A DNA stretch of 64,000 nucleotides, taken from contig NC_041016.1 in NCBI RefSeq assembly GCF_004193775.1, forward strand, positions 42,457,522 through 42,521,521. Reading direction: 5' to 3'. Position 1 is the stretch's first letter, and each line of letters begins with the position of its first letter. A program made the position numbers and the translations under genes. The notes below the pieces were generated by a model, which searched no databases, had not been told where the DNA came from, and saw nothing but the letters and a program-made list of their open reading frames with translations. Of this stretch, positions 9,027 through 19,164 are shown piece by piece. Source of the stretch: Glycine soja (taxonomy: Eukaryota > Streptophyta > Magnoliopsida > Fabales > Fabaceae).

Positions 9027-12000
9027 ATGCAGGTATCTTTGAGAAAGAAGTGGTACATAGATAGCGGATGCTCAAAACATATGACTGGAGATGCATCAAA
9101 TTTTACACACATATCTCCAAAGAAAAGCGGGCATGTAACATATGGTGACAACAACAAAGGTAGAATTCTTGGAGTGGGTAAAATAGGTACAAATTCTTCA
9201 AACTCCATTGAAAATGTTCTACTTGTTAAAGGTCTTAAGCATAGCCTGCTTAGCGTTAGTCAACTATGTGACAAAGGCTATCTAGTATCATTTGATTCTC
9301 AAAAATGTCTTATAGAACATAAGCATGACAGTAATATAAAGCATGTAGGACATAGAGTCAATAATGTTTACATGATAGACTTAAGTATAAAACAAGAAAA
9401 CAATCATTGCTTTCTTAGTAAAGATGATGATCCATGGTTATGGCATAAAAGAATTGCTCACATAAACATGGATCACTTAAATAAATTAATTTCAAAAGAT
9501 TTAGTAGTTGGTTTGCCTAAATTGAAATTTGAAAAAGATAAATTATGTGATGCATGTCAAAAGGGCAAACAAACAAGAGTCTCATTCAAATCTAAAAATG
9601 TTGTTTCAACCACTCGACCATTACAGTTATTGCATATGGATCTATTTGGTCCATCTAGAACCATGAGTTTTGGAGGAAATTACTATGCCTTAGTTATAGT
9701 TGATGATTTCTCTAGATATACTTGGACATTATTTATTACACATAAAAGTGATTCATTCCATGCATTTAGGAAACTTGCTAAAGTCATACAAAACAAGAAA
9801 AATCTCAAGATTGCATCCATTAGAAGTGATCATGGGGGTGAATTTGAAAATAAAGATTTTGAATTATTTTGTGATGAACATGGTATTGAACATAATTTTT
9901 CTGCACCAAGAACTCCTCAACAAAATGGAGTTGTTGAAAGGAAAAATAGGTCATTGGAAGAAATTGCAAGAACTTTATTAAATGATACTTCTCTTCCAAA
10001 GTATTTTTGGGCTGAAGCTGTCAATACTGCATGTTACATCATGAATAGAGCCTTGATAAGACCTATTTTAAAGAAAACCCCATATGAGTTATTTAACGGT
10101 AGAAAACCTAATATTTCTCATCTACATGTTTTTGGGTGCAAGTGCTTTGTACTTAATAATGGTAAAGATAATCTAGGAAAATTCGATGCAAAATCTGATG
10201 AAGGCATTTTTCTTGGATATTCTTTACAAAGCAAAGCATATAGAATATATAATAAGAGAACTATGAATATAGAGGAATCCATTCATGTTACCTTTGATGA
10301 ATCTAATGCTATATTATCAACAAAGAATATGCTAGATGACATTGCAGATTCTTTAGAACATATGAACATTCATGAACAAGATTCCAAAGGAAATGACAAA
10401 GGAAACAATGAAGATCCTCCAGAAGAAGGCAAATCCAATGATGTACTCCCAAGAGAATGGAAAACTTCAAGAGATCATCCCCTCGACAACATAATTGGTG
10501 ATATCTCAAAAGGGGTAACAACTAGACATTCTCTTAAAGATTTATGCAATAATATGGCTTTTGTATCTATGATTGAACCTAAAAATATAAAAGAAGCCAT
10601 AGTAGATGATAATTGGATCATTGCCATGCAAGAAGAACTAAACCAATTTGAAAGAAACAATGTATGGAAATTAGTAGAAAAACCTGAAAATTATCCTGTC
10701 ATTGGAACAAAATGGGTTTTTAGAAATAAACTAGATGAACATGGTATTATTATTAGAAATAAAGCCAGGTTAGTAGCAAAAGGGTATAATCAAGAAGAGG
10801 GAATAGACTATGAAGAAACATATGCTCCTGTTGCAAGATTAGAAGCCATTAGAATGCTTTTGGCATATGCATCCATAATGAACTTTAAACTTTATCAAAT
10901 GGATGTTAAGAGTGCCTTTCTAAATGGCTTGATTCAAGAAGAGGTATATGTTGAACAACCCCCTGGTTTTGAAATTTCTGATAAACCAAACCATGTTTAT
11001 AAATTACAAAAGGCTCTTTATGGTTTGAAACAAGCCCCTAGGGCATGGTATGAACGATTAAGTAATTTTCTTCTTGAAAAAGAATTCTCCAGAGGTAAAG
11101 TGGATACCACATTATTCATAAAGAGAAAGCATAATGATATTTTGTTGGTTCAAATATATGTTGATGATATAATTTTTGGATCCACTAATGATTCATTGTG
11201 CAAGGAGTTTTCCCTTGATATGCAAAGTGAATTTGAAATGTCAATGATGGGAGAACTAAAGTACTTTCTGGGATTACAAATCAAGCAAACTCAAGAAGGT
11301 ATATTCATCAATCAATCCAAATACTGCAAGGAATTGATCAAAAGATTTGGGATGGATAGTGCAAAACACATGTCTACACCAATGAGCACTAATTGTTACT
11401 TAGATAAAGATGAATCTGGTCAGTCTATAGACATAAAACAATATCGAGGTATGATCGGATCTCTTCTTTATTTATCTGCTAGTAGACCTGATATTATGTT
11501 TAGTGTATGCATGTGTGCTAGGTTTCAATCCAACCCCAAACAATCACATCTAAGTGCAGTAAAGAGAATCATGAGATATCTATTAGGAACAATCAATTTA
11601 GGATTATGGTATCCTAAGAATTCAACATGTAACTTAATAGGATATTCTGATTCTGATTTTGCCGGATCTAAAACTGATAGAAAAAGTACAAGTGGAACTT
11701 GTCAATTTATTGGATCGGCTCTTGTCTCATGGCATAGTAAGAAACAAAACAGTGTTGCTTTATCTACTGCTGAAGCGGAGTATATCTCTGCCGGTAGTTG
11801 TTGTGCACAAATTTTATGGATGAAGCAACAATTATCTGACTATGGCATCATTCTTGATCGCATACCTATTAAGTGTGATAATACTAGTGCCATAAATCTA
11901 TCCAAAAACCCAGTTCAACATTCAAGAACTAAACACATAGAGATTAGACACCACTTTCTTAGAGATCATGTCTTAAAGGGAGATTGTGTATTAGAATTTG

Positions 12001-12113
12001 TTGATACTAAGAATCAACTTGCTGATATTTTCACTAAACCTCTCCCCAAGGAAGTGTTTTTCTCTATTAGAAGAGAATTAGGTCTCTTAGATGTAAGAGA
12101 TTTAGAAAAATAG
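9027..12113 (+). CDS. Copia-1 Pol: protease, integrase, reverse transcriptase, RNase H
   Basis: An open frame of 1028 codons from the first ATG. The aspartic protease motif DSG is at residues 12-14. GAG_pre-integrase follows around residues 120-190. The integrase core has its acidic triad at D205, D268 and E304 (35 residues between the last two, as expected). The reverse transcriptase has YVDD at 711-714. RNase H follows, with the terminal '[13 protein letters not shown]' block. No stops interrupt it, so the enzyme set looks complete. True translation probably begins inside gag through fusion, because the protease starts almost at the first codon. Confidence 0.93.
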   Translation: MQVSLRKKWYIDSGCSKHMTGDASNFTHISPKKSGHVTYGDNNKGRILGVGKIGTNSSNSIENVLLVKGLKHSLLSVSQLCDKGYLVSFDSQKCLIEHKHDSNIKHVGHRVNNVYMIDLSIKQENNHCFLSKDDDPWLWHKRIAHINMDHLNKLISKDLVVGLPKLKFEKDKLCDACQKGKQTRVSFKSKNVVSTTRPLQLLHMDLFGPSRTMSFGGNYYALVIVDDFSRYTWTLFITHKSDSFHAFRKLAKVIQNKKNLKIASIRSDHGGEFENKDFELFCDEHGIEHNFSAPRTPQQNGVVERKNRSLEEIARTLLNDTSLPKYFWAEAVNTACYIMNRALIRPILKKTPYELFNGRKPNISHLHVFGCKCFVLNNGKDNLGKFDAKSDEGIFLGYSLQSKAYRIYNKRTMNIEESIHVTFDESNAILSTKNMLDDIADSLEHMNIHEQDSKGNDKGNNEDPPEEGKSNDVLPREWKTSRDHPLDNIIGDISKGVTTRHSLKDLCNNMAFVSMIEPKNIKEAIVDDNWIIAMQEELNQFERNNVWKLVEKPENYPVIGTKWVFRNKLDEHGIIIRNKARLVAKGYNQEEGIDYEETYAPVARLEAIRMLLAYASIMNFKLYQMDVKSAFLNGLIQEEVYVEQPPGFEISDKPNHVYKLQKALYGLKQAPRAWYERLSNFLLEKEFSRGKVDTTLFIKRKHNDILLVQIYVDDIIFGSTNDSLCKEFSLDMQSEFEMSMMGELKYFLGLQIKQTQEGIFINQSKYCKELIKRFGMDSAKHMSTPMSTNCYLDKDESGQSIDIKQYRGMIGSLLYLSASRPDIMFSVCMCARFQSNPKQSHLSAVKRIMRYLLGTINLGLWYPKNSTCNLIGYSDSDFAGSKTDRKSTSGTCQFIGSALVSWHSKKQNSVALSTAEAEYISAGSCCAQILWMKQQLSDYGIILDRIPIKCDNTSAINLSKNPVQHSRTKHIEIRHHFLRDHVLKGDCVLEFVDTKNQLADIFTKPLPKEVFFSIRRELGLLDVRDLEK

Positions 12114-12337
12114 GAATTGATTGGTTGATTGATTGGTTGATTTATTACCTTTTGATTGTAGATTATTTTGTTTGATCTTGTTTGAATTCTTGTTTTTATG
12201 ATAGAATTTATGATTTCTTGTGTATATAGTAATTGAATGATTGAATTTAGTGTATTAGTAGTGAAAATTAGTCATATAAGATGTATTTGAGCATAAATAT
12301 AGATATTCTCTTAGAAACTAGCCTAGGATAGGCTCTG

Positions 12338-12469
12338 GTAATCGATTACCACTCAATGTAATCGATTACACTTGAACAGACAGCCTGTAATCGATTACAA
12401 CATCCTGTAATCGATTACCAGAAGGCTTATTGGGCCTGTAATCGATTACCAATACCTGTAATCGATTAC
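12338..12469. promoter_or_regulatory. Internal cluster of six paired GTAATCGATTAC palindromes
   Basis: Perfect copies start at 12338, 12358, 12387, 12407, 12438 and 12458. Each of the three pairs is spaced exactly 20 bp. The cluster stands in the 558-bp gap between pol and the accessory ORF, about 200 bp upstream of that ORF's ATG, where a subgenomic promoter could sit. Confidence 0.65.
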
Positions 12470-12671
12470 AATGCGTCATCTTCTATAAATACTCACGAAA
12501 TCGGAGCTCGTGCGCAGCCAAAGCTTCCTCCACGTTTTCCTCCATACCTAGAACTTCAAACCTTCGATTCTCACTCGATTCTTCACCAAATCACGTCCCG
12601 TAAAGCCCAATCTTCCTCTTTTTCACTCCTCTTTCACTTCCACCGATCAAAATCCAGAAAAACTTCATCAA

Positions 12672-13808
12672 ATGGCAGAGCCATCAAAGAAGAGAAAGGG
12701 ATCATCCTCCACCGCTACCGCTGCTGCTCATCGCCGTCACGGCCCATCCGGAGCACCCACAGCACCTATTCCTCCTTTCTTGTCATCTCCAAGATCATCA
12801 ACATTGTTTTCATCCGATGATCAACGTCTACGGTACCTTTCTCAGTTTTCTTCTAGAATAATCTTAGACCCTAAGTACCTAGACGTAGAGTTCTTTAATG
12901 ATGAAACGTTTGATTGCTATCAAGTGTTTCAAAATTCTGGTCTTGTTGATTTCATGTCATTTAAATTGCCATATTATCCTGAACTTGTAAAGGTCTTCTA
13001 CTGCAATTTAAAAATTCAGGATGGTATTATTATGTCTGAAGTGCATGGTACTTCTATGGTCATTGATCAGTCACTTTTCTTTTCTTTGACTCATTTACCC
13101 AGTCAAGGTGCACCTTTTGAGGGCACCATTGTTGATGACTGGAAATTCGATTATTCGAGTCATGATGCTCGTCGCATGGTCTGCAATGATCAAGCTGACA
13201 TGACCGGTAGATTGTTGGCCGGGTCATTAACTTTTGATAATCGCATCATGCATTATATCATTGTTAGAATTTTGCTTCCTCGGTCTTCAAATTTAGCACA
13301 AGCCTCTGAGGAGGATTTGATTCTTATGTGGGCTTTTCTAACCGGTCGTCAGATCGACTGGGCCCATTTGGTTCGGTACCGAATGCATAAGGCATTACGG
13401 GCCAATGCACCTCTTCCTTATCCACACTTGATTACTTTGTTTTTGCGTCATTTTCAAATTCCGCTTGATGATGAACCCTTTGTTCAAGTCAAGCGTTCCT
13501 TTGCAATTGGTGCTGGAGCAGTGACCTCCTTTGGGTATCGTAAAGATCGGAATGGACAATGGCTGAAGAAGGATGCACTCCCTCCTCAAGATGAACGTAC
13601 TCCTTCACCTCCTCCTCAACGTGAAGATTCCGCACTTATGAATGAAGTCCTCTCCGAATTACGGGGTCTTCGTTCGTATGTTGGTGACCGCTTTGACTCG
13701 TTAGATTCACGCTTTGCCGGTATGGACATTCGTCTTACACAGCTTGAAGAGGATGTCGGATACATTCGTCAGAGTTTCGATCTTCCACCACCTCCTCCGT
13801 CTTCTTAG
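12672..13808 (+). CDS. Copia-1 accessory ('envelope-like') ORF
   Basis: An intact 378-residue frame in the position of the envelope-like ORF of Sireviruses. The N terminus is Ser/Ala/Pro-rich and basic. The middle (residues about 60-290) resembles the domain often annotated 'putative plant transposon protein', with 'LPRSSNLAQASEEDL' and 'LPYPHLITLFLRHF'. The C terminus has a short coiled coil (about 315-365) and ends in a proline run. I see no signal peptide or convincing membrane segment, so a true envelope role is doubtful. It is separated from pol by several stops, so readthrough is unlikely; a separate transcript is more plausible. Confidence 0.8.
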   Translation: MAEPSKKRKGSSSTATAAAHRRHGPSGAPTAPIPPFLSSPRSSTLFSSDDQRLRYLSQFSSRIILDPKYLDVEFFNDETFDCYQVFQNSGLVDFMSFKLPYYPELVKVFYCNLKIQDGIIMSEVHGTSMVIDQSLFFSLTHLPSQGAPFEGTIVDDWKFDYSSHDARRMVCNDQADMTGRLLAGSLTFDNRIMHYIIVRILLPRSSNLAQASEEDLILMWAFLTGRQIDWAHLVRYRMHKALRANAPLPYPHLITLFLRHFQIPLDDEPFVQVKRSFAIGAGAVTSFGYRKDRNGQWLKKDALPPQDERTPSPPPQREDSALMNEVLSELRGLRSYVGDRFDSLDSRFAGMDIRLTQLEEDVGYIRQSFDLPPPPPSS

Positions 13809-14301
13809 ATTTTAGGTTCTGATTATTTATCTTTTATAAGCCGTGTATTTTGGCTTTTAGTTTCTTAGAATTTACATTATTATGCTAAGTACTTTGCTTA
13901 TTTATCTTGTGGATTTTAAATTTCAGTCTTGGATGTTTTGTGGTTGTTGACATTTTCAGTTATTTGGATTCTGGTTTGATTATTTCTTGTTTGTGAGTTT
14001 GGCTTATTGTATTTAATACTCTGATGCTTATATCTTGCTACTCCATTGTTATAACTGTGTTGATTTCCGAGTTCTTTGGCTTTTTGATGTTGCCAAAGGG
14101 GGAGAAAAAGGTTGTAGCAAAAGCTTAAGAAAAAGCTTAAGCAAAAGCTTAAGAAAAAGCTTAACTTAGAAATCAAGTGATCATGTATTCCGAAATATAG
14201 GGGGAGAAAACGGATGCACATTTTATCTATATACAATTGTTTGTTGCTTGCTTGAATCTTGATTTCAGGTATTGTATTGTCATCATCAAAAAGGGGGAGA
14301 T
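13809..14301 (+). other. Copia-1 3' non-coding region with multiple polypurine motifs
   Basis: Three G-rich purine motifs precede the 3' LTR: at 14095-14110, at 14200-14207, and the probable functional tract AAAAAGGGGGAGAT at 14288-14301, directly before the LTR. Repeated polypurine motifs are a known Sirevirus trait. Four copies of an AAGCTTAAG-containing 13-14-bp repeat lie at 14120-14165. Confidence 0.8.
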
Positions 14302-15395
14302 TGTAGATGCAATTGGCTTTGATGTTTTGATGATGATCATGATGATGTGTTGCAATTGATGCAAATGGGCTTTTCAAGATTACAATTCAAGACAATACTT
14401 CAAGATTACAAGGCACAACATCAAGATGATCACTAGAATATTAGGAAGGGAATTCCTAATTGAATTAGCAAAGGTTTGGCCAAGTGATTTAAAATAAAAA
14501 GTGTTTTTCAAAGGTTTTACTCTCTGGTAATCGATTACCAGAGGATGTAATCGATTACCAGTGGCCAAATACATTTTATAACAGCTATAAAAATTTGAAT
14601 TCGAAATTTTAAAAGCTGTAATCGATTACACAATTTTGGTAATCGATTACCAGCAGTTAGTAAACGTTTTAATTCAAATTTTAAAAGCTGTAATCGATTA
14701 CACAATTACTGTAATCGATTACCAGACAGGAATTTCAGAAAAATAATTTCAAGAGTCACAACTTTTCAAAGGCTTTACTCATGACCACCAATGGTCTATA
14801 TATATGTGACTTAAACACGAAATTGCTCAGAGATTTTTTCAGAAAAACAAAGTGTTTATCCTCTCAAAAAGCAATTTCATTTTATCCTCTTAAGAATTCC
14901 TTGGCCAATTCAGTTGCAATTCATTAAGGAATTAATTGAGTGCTCAATCTGTAAAATCCATCTCTTTCTAGAGAGATTTGTTCCTCTTCTTCTTCTCATT
15001 CTCTAAGGGATTAAGAGACTGTGAGTCTCTTGTTGTAAAGGATCTCTAAACACAAAGGAAGGATTGTCCTTGTGTGTTTAGAACTTGTAAAAGGAATTTA
15101 CAAGTTAGTGGAACTCTCAAGCGGGTTGCTTGGGGACTGGACGTAGGCACAAGGGTGTGGCCGAACCAGTATAAAACTGAGTTTGCATTTTCTCTTCCCT
15201 TAATCTCCTTTATTTATTATTGCTTTATATTTATATTCAAGTTGCTTCATTTGAATTAATATTTAAGAAGATTGTCATTAAGGGAATTCATAACTTAAGT
15301 AAAAAGTAAGATAGATTTTTAATTAGGAGAAAAGTTTGGAATATCTTAATTCAACCCCCCCCCTTCTTAAGATATCTGAGGCCACTTGTCTAACA
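14302..15395 (+). repeat. Copia-1 3' LTR
   Basis: 1094 bp, almost identical to the 5' LTR: one substitution at 15228 and nine instead of eight C in the run near 15355. The six-palindrome cluster and the CCAAT/TATA pair are repeated here. The LTR ends TCTAACA and is followed by the ATCAT duplication and the LINE tail. Confidence 0.95.
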
Positions 15396-15519
15396 ATCAT
15401 TGTATTTTCAGTACACCTAGTACTGAATTTCATATATAATATATTGATATTTGTTGTGCAAAAAAAAAAAAAAAAGAGAGAGGAAGAATAAGACATATAA
15501 TTCTTTCATCAATTGGTCA

Positions 15520-15812
15520 GGTTTCCTAACTAGTGATGAGGTCAAAATCAAGTAGGCAAGGATAAGTGGAGGGAGGATGACTTAACCCTCCAAGACAAAT
15601 ACCCCATTCTGTACCAAGTGAGTACTCAGCAGAATTATTCTATCGACTTAACCCTCCAGCTACTATGCTTTTATCCTATGTAGTTGGGTTCGGCAGTTCT
15701 CTGCCTTTGTATCTATTTCAGCTTATCTTCAGTACACTTAGTACTGAATCATTTATAATATTATCTGATTTTTGCTGTGCAAAAATAAAAATAAAAAAAC
15801 ATGAAGGTTCAA
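15520..15812 (+). pseudogene. Second LINE remnant with 3' tail
   Basis: Decayed codons at 15536-15660 recall the LINE stretch before the zinc-binding region ('LYQVSTQQN'-like in broken frames). A 3' tail 'cagtacacttagtactgaat' and an A-rich end follow at about 15725-15800. It is internally deleted and inactive. Confidence 0.55.
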
Positions 15813-15848
15813 TCCAGAAATCAAGTGGATAGGGAAAGAGGCACTCAC

Positions 15849-16101
15849 AAGTCTATAGGCCTTAGACAAAGGTTCTCCTAATCCAACAATGCTTACGAAC
15901 CCAAACACTTCCTACCAAGGTAACAAAATGACAATTGGTTAGCCATGTATGCAACCTTTCACAGTAATGTAAAATACACAATATCCAAAATCATACTAAT
16001 TATACCTCAAGTTTTTCTCTTTTGGAAAAGATACAACTAATGAGACGACCGTCTGGCAAGATAACAGTAATCCAAATTACTCGTTCAACATTCCTATAAT
16101 C
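15849..16101 (-). pseudogene. Two adjacent orphan exons, possibly UBX-like fold
   Basis: On the minus strand, exon 1 (16101-16006, 32 codons) follows 'tgattgcag' and ends at a 'gtataa' donor. A 94-bp intron ends 'ccttggtag'. Exon 2 (15911-15849, 21 codons) ends at 'gtgagtgc'. Both are phase 0 and open. The residues include 'VERVIWITVILPDGRLISC' and 'EVFGFVSIVGLGEPL', a pattern that recalls the beta-grasp core of a UBX or ubiquitin-like domain (LPDGR, later FV). No other exons are recognised nearby, so this is either a fossil or part of a gene with exons I cannot see. The domain suggestion is weak. Confidence 0.4.
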
Positions 16102-16109
16102 CTGCAATC

Positions 16110-16777
16110 ATGAGGCAGTGAGGCACACACAATTCAGTAGTGCTTTTAGAAACAAAGTACAACAAATCCTCCTACCAAATCAATAAAAAATTATAAGGGT
16201 AATGTACCCACAAACAGGACAAAAATGGCACAGCAAACAAAGGTATACTAGATATGTATAATCTTAGTTGTGGCATAGCTTTGCCTGTACTAATTACTAA
16301 ATGTCACAATAGCATTCTTAACTTTCTCTCAAATTAAACAACACCTACTCTACAAATGACACATGGTGGTCCAATAAACCTAAAATACAGAGTGCAATTT
16401 TCAGCCCTGAATTTTCAATTTTTCAACATACCTATAACCATGATTCGAGTTTATCATAAGCTAAACTAAAGTACAGACCATCAACATAGCTTCTTTATAT
16501 TCATAATCACTTTTCTTTGTGTATAAAGAACAAGCTCATGAGGTTTCTCTTGTGTATATAAAGAACAAGCTCAAGAGGTTGCTCAAGAGGTTGGCATTAA
16601 CAGATCCACTTAAACTGTTACAAGAACACAATAAGGTTAAGGGAAACTTCACTAAGGAGAAGAAGCACAGAGTTTTCACGATGCTCAAGTTAAATATGAG
16701 ATACCCTAGCCATGTTTAGTTCACTAAGTGTGCGATACATGAATTCAATCAAATATCTATACAGGATTAGACCAAAC
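16110..16777. other. Non-coding stretch, no recognised feature
   Basis: AT-rich sequence without a convincing open frame. A short direct repeat ('agaacaagctca' at about 16528 and 16563) is the only structure noticed. Confidence 0.4.
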
Positions 16778-17145
16778 ATACCTACGTGAGGTGGCGAAGG
16801 AGAAGAAGCATAGACTTCTGACGATGCTCGAGTGCAACAAACACGATGCTCGACCTTAGACAAAACGATGGTCAGATGGAGAACATACAGCTTCAAGGTA
16901 GATGGAGAACAAAGAGAGCAAGAAAGCTTAGATGGAGAAGAAGACAGAGAGAAGGAGAATACAGCGCTAAGGAGACGAAACATACCTAGGTATGGTGGCG
17001 AAGGAGAAGAAGCAGAGACTTGTGACGATGCTCGAGTGCGACAAACACGATGCTCAAATGTAGACAGGGACCTTGAAGGTAGACGGAGATTAGAAGAAGA
17101 AGAGAGTGCGAAAGCTTAGATGGAGAAGAAGACAGAGCGCAAGCT
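16778..17145. repeat. Imperfect tandem duplication, about 200 bp
   Basis: Two diverged copies, about 16778-16960 and 16982-17145, share 'ggtggcgaaggagaagaagc', 'gacgatgctcgagtgc', 'aacaaacacgatgctc' in near-identical form, and 'gcttagatggagaagaagac'. Open frames within it differ between copies, so it is probably non-coding DNA next to the CACTA-type end. Confidence 0.7.
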
Positions 17146-17159
17146 TTATACGGCTCACC

Positions 17160-17519
17160 ATATTTTTTAAAATATAAGTTCAACATCGGTTTTTAAAAAA
17201 AAACGATGTTAACAAAATGATGTTAAGGTTAACATCGGTTTTCTAGAAAAAAACCGATGTTAACATCGGTTTTCTAAAAACCCGATGTTAATAAACATAT
17301 GTTAACATTGGTTATTAAAAAACCGATGTTAACTAATAAATGATAACATCGGTTCTCCAATAACCGATGTTAATGAACTTCGTTAACATCGGTTTTTCAC
17401 AAAACCGATGTTAACGTATACACGGTATTTACAATTATGCCACTGCGCATATGTTAACATCGGTTTTTTTAACAACTGATGTTAACACACCAATGTTGAA
17501 TCCGCTTTTTGTAGTAGTG
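17160..17519. mobile_element. CACTA-type terminal region with subterminal inverted repeats
   Basis: The right end reads, on the minus strand, CACTACTACAAAAAGC, the terminal inverted repeat type of plant CACTA (En/Spm) transposons. Inward of it, repeated blocks pair AACATCGGTTTT with AAAACCGATGTT. At least four such hairpins lie between 17165 and 17475. Such subterminal repeats are the usual transposase-binding region. The opposite terminus is not recognised, so this is a partial or non-autonomous copy. Confidence 0.65.
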
Positions 17520-18124
17520 AAACTCACCAAGTGACTATAATAAAAATTCCAAGGCTTTCCCTTTGTCCCATTTAATAGTGGGACGAATTCTTTAGCACAT
17601 GTGTAAAACAAATGGCAATGAAAGTGAGTCATCTCTCACTTCTTTTCTTACTCCTTTCAAACTAAATCAAACTCCCCCTACAAAAATAGATAAATAGAAG
17701 AAGAAAACATAATCATGGCCCACCTTTCATCCTTGGGTAAGTCAAAGCTTCGGGTACTCCTTTAAAACTGATTTCACTTGGCGTGCCAGTTCACTCCATT
17801 TCTATGTATAGTGCATTTGGTTTAGACGTTTCATGAACAGAGAAATAAATAGTCCATATAATAATAATAAAAAGTGACAGGAACAAAAACACAGCAAAGA
17901 GTTACAAACGAATGTCTAAAATTGATAGCTTATAGTTTGTATCTTTTCATCAACACAACAAAAATGAACAGAAAGACAAAACTTGTTATTCTCAACCAGA
18001 GCTCCAAGAGTTTATTTTGTCTTTTCAACTAATTGTTGATACACCAAAAAATTTTGTATCCAAAATAAATTACTTTTAACATTGTAGAAACAAAATCCAT
18101 TTGGATAACTAAGAAAGGGTTAAT
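17520..18124. other. Non-coding stretch, no recognised feature
   Basis: AT-rich sequence between two CACTA-type remnants. No open frame or repeat of note. Confidence 0.4.
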
Positions 18125-19164
18125 CATTATTACAAAAAATACTTTTTACGTCGGCTAATTTGTGCATTCTACATCGGTTATTAACTGTCGTTGTAGTCAA
18201 CATCGTAAAAAGTCAACACTTTTTACGACGGTTTCATAAAAAATCGTCTTAGAAAAAGATACCATTTTAAGACGACTTTTAGTTAAAAACTATGTTAGAA
18301 GGATACATTTCTAAGAAGGTTCTTAGTTAAAAGTCGTCTTAGAAAGATCCACATTCTAAGATGGTTTTTCATATAACCGTCTGAGAATGCATTTTTTTTA
18401 AAAAAATTAAAATATATTGAGGATTCTAATACGGTTTTTTAGAGAACCGTCTTAGAATGAATTTTTTTATAAAAGAAAATTAAAAATATTTTGATGATTC
18501 TAAGACCTGTTCAAGAACCTACTGACCAGTTAAGGGTATCAACACAGTTTCATGCTCATGACTTCCATTAAAAGCTTTTTTCAATCGTCGATAAGAGTGA
18601 CAAGGTCTTAGAAAACGTCGATGCCGAGTGTACACTGTTTTTCTTTCATGTTTTAGTTGTACATAACTTGTGTCTTCTTCACAGATATATAGTACATGCA
18701 TGAAGGCCCTTAACACTATATCCACTCAAATTCTCAAATGTTGGAAAGTCATTAATGGTACAAAATAGCATTGCAAGCAACTTGAATGTCTCATTTCAAT
18801 ACCCATCAAATATGTCAACCCCCTTGTTCCACGACTTTGTCAATTTTTCAATCAAGGGATCGAGATAAAACATCGATGTCATTTCTTGCCTAACTTGGCC
18901 CCGACATTATCATAGATAATATCATGTATTTTTGCTTCATGCACAAAAAAAGAGGCATGTTGTAAATTACTAGCAAAGCAGGACACGAACTGTGCTTAAT
19001 GCTTAAACTGTTAAAGGGATTCATTCCATCAGTGGCAAGTCCAAGCCTAAGATTTCTTACCTCTTTGTCAAAATCCAGATACAATCAATTAATCTTCTTC
19101 CACTAGGAGGAATCAACCGGACGACAGAGCATTCCATTACAATTTCTTCCATCTGAATGCCATG
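18125..19164 (-). mobile_element. CACTA element remnant, cut by Ogre-A
   Basis: The left end 'cattattacaaaaaatac' resembles a mutated CACTA terminus. Subterminal repeats pairing 'ttctaagacggtttt' with 'aaccgtcttagaa' forms follow at about 18220-18480. The decayed transposase on the minus strand then runs up to 19164, where the Ogre-A LTR begins abruptly. The remainder should lie beyond the right edge of the window. Confidence 0.65.
18519..19164 (-). pseudogene. TNP2-like CACTA transposase fragment
   Basis: Reading right to left, the residues include 'VRNLRLGLATDGMNPFNSLS', then 'LLVIYNMPLFLCMKQKYM' and, further on, 'HRRFLRPCHSYRRLKKAFNG'. These are hallmark blocks of the TNP2 (Transposase_21) family of En/Spm transposases. 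In-frame TAG and TGA codons near 19085-19110 and frame breaks between the blocks show decay. The N-terminal part is separated by the Ogre-A insertion at 19165, and the C-terminal part is missing to the left. Confidence 0.8.

Larger units (their letters stand above)
6145..15395 (+). mobile_element. Copia-1: complete Sirevirus-like Ty1/copia retrotransposon
   Basis: A 9251-bp element has two LTRs (TG...CA ends), a primer binding site complementary to initiator tRNA-Met, gag, pol, an extra ORF after pol, and a polypurine tract. It is flanked by the 5-bp duplication ATCAT (6140-6144 and 15396-15400). By eye the LTRs differ by one substitution (7071 A, 15228 T) and one C in a homopolymer, so the insertion is very young. 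Domain order protease-integrase-RT-RNase H is that of Ty1/copia. The additional 3' ORF and several extra polypurine-like motifs upstream of the 3' LTR are Sirevirus traits. Confidence 0.95.
3213..15476 (+). mobile_element. L1-like LINE, split by Copia-1
   Basis: LINE sequence runs from about 3213 to 6144 and resumes at 15401-15476 after Copia-1. The rejoined 3' end has the same 'cagtacacctagtactgaat' type tail as the LINE scrap at 15722-15800, followed by a run of A. A 9-bp match, AGAGAGGAA, at 3204-3212 and 15477-15485 is a candidate target-site duplication, but it is purine-rich and could be chance. The coding part is described separately. Confidence 0.8.
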
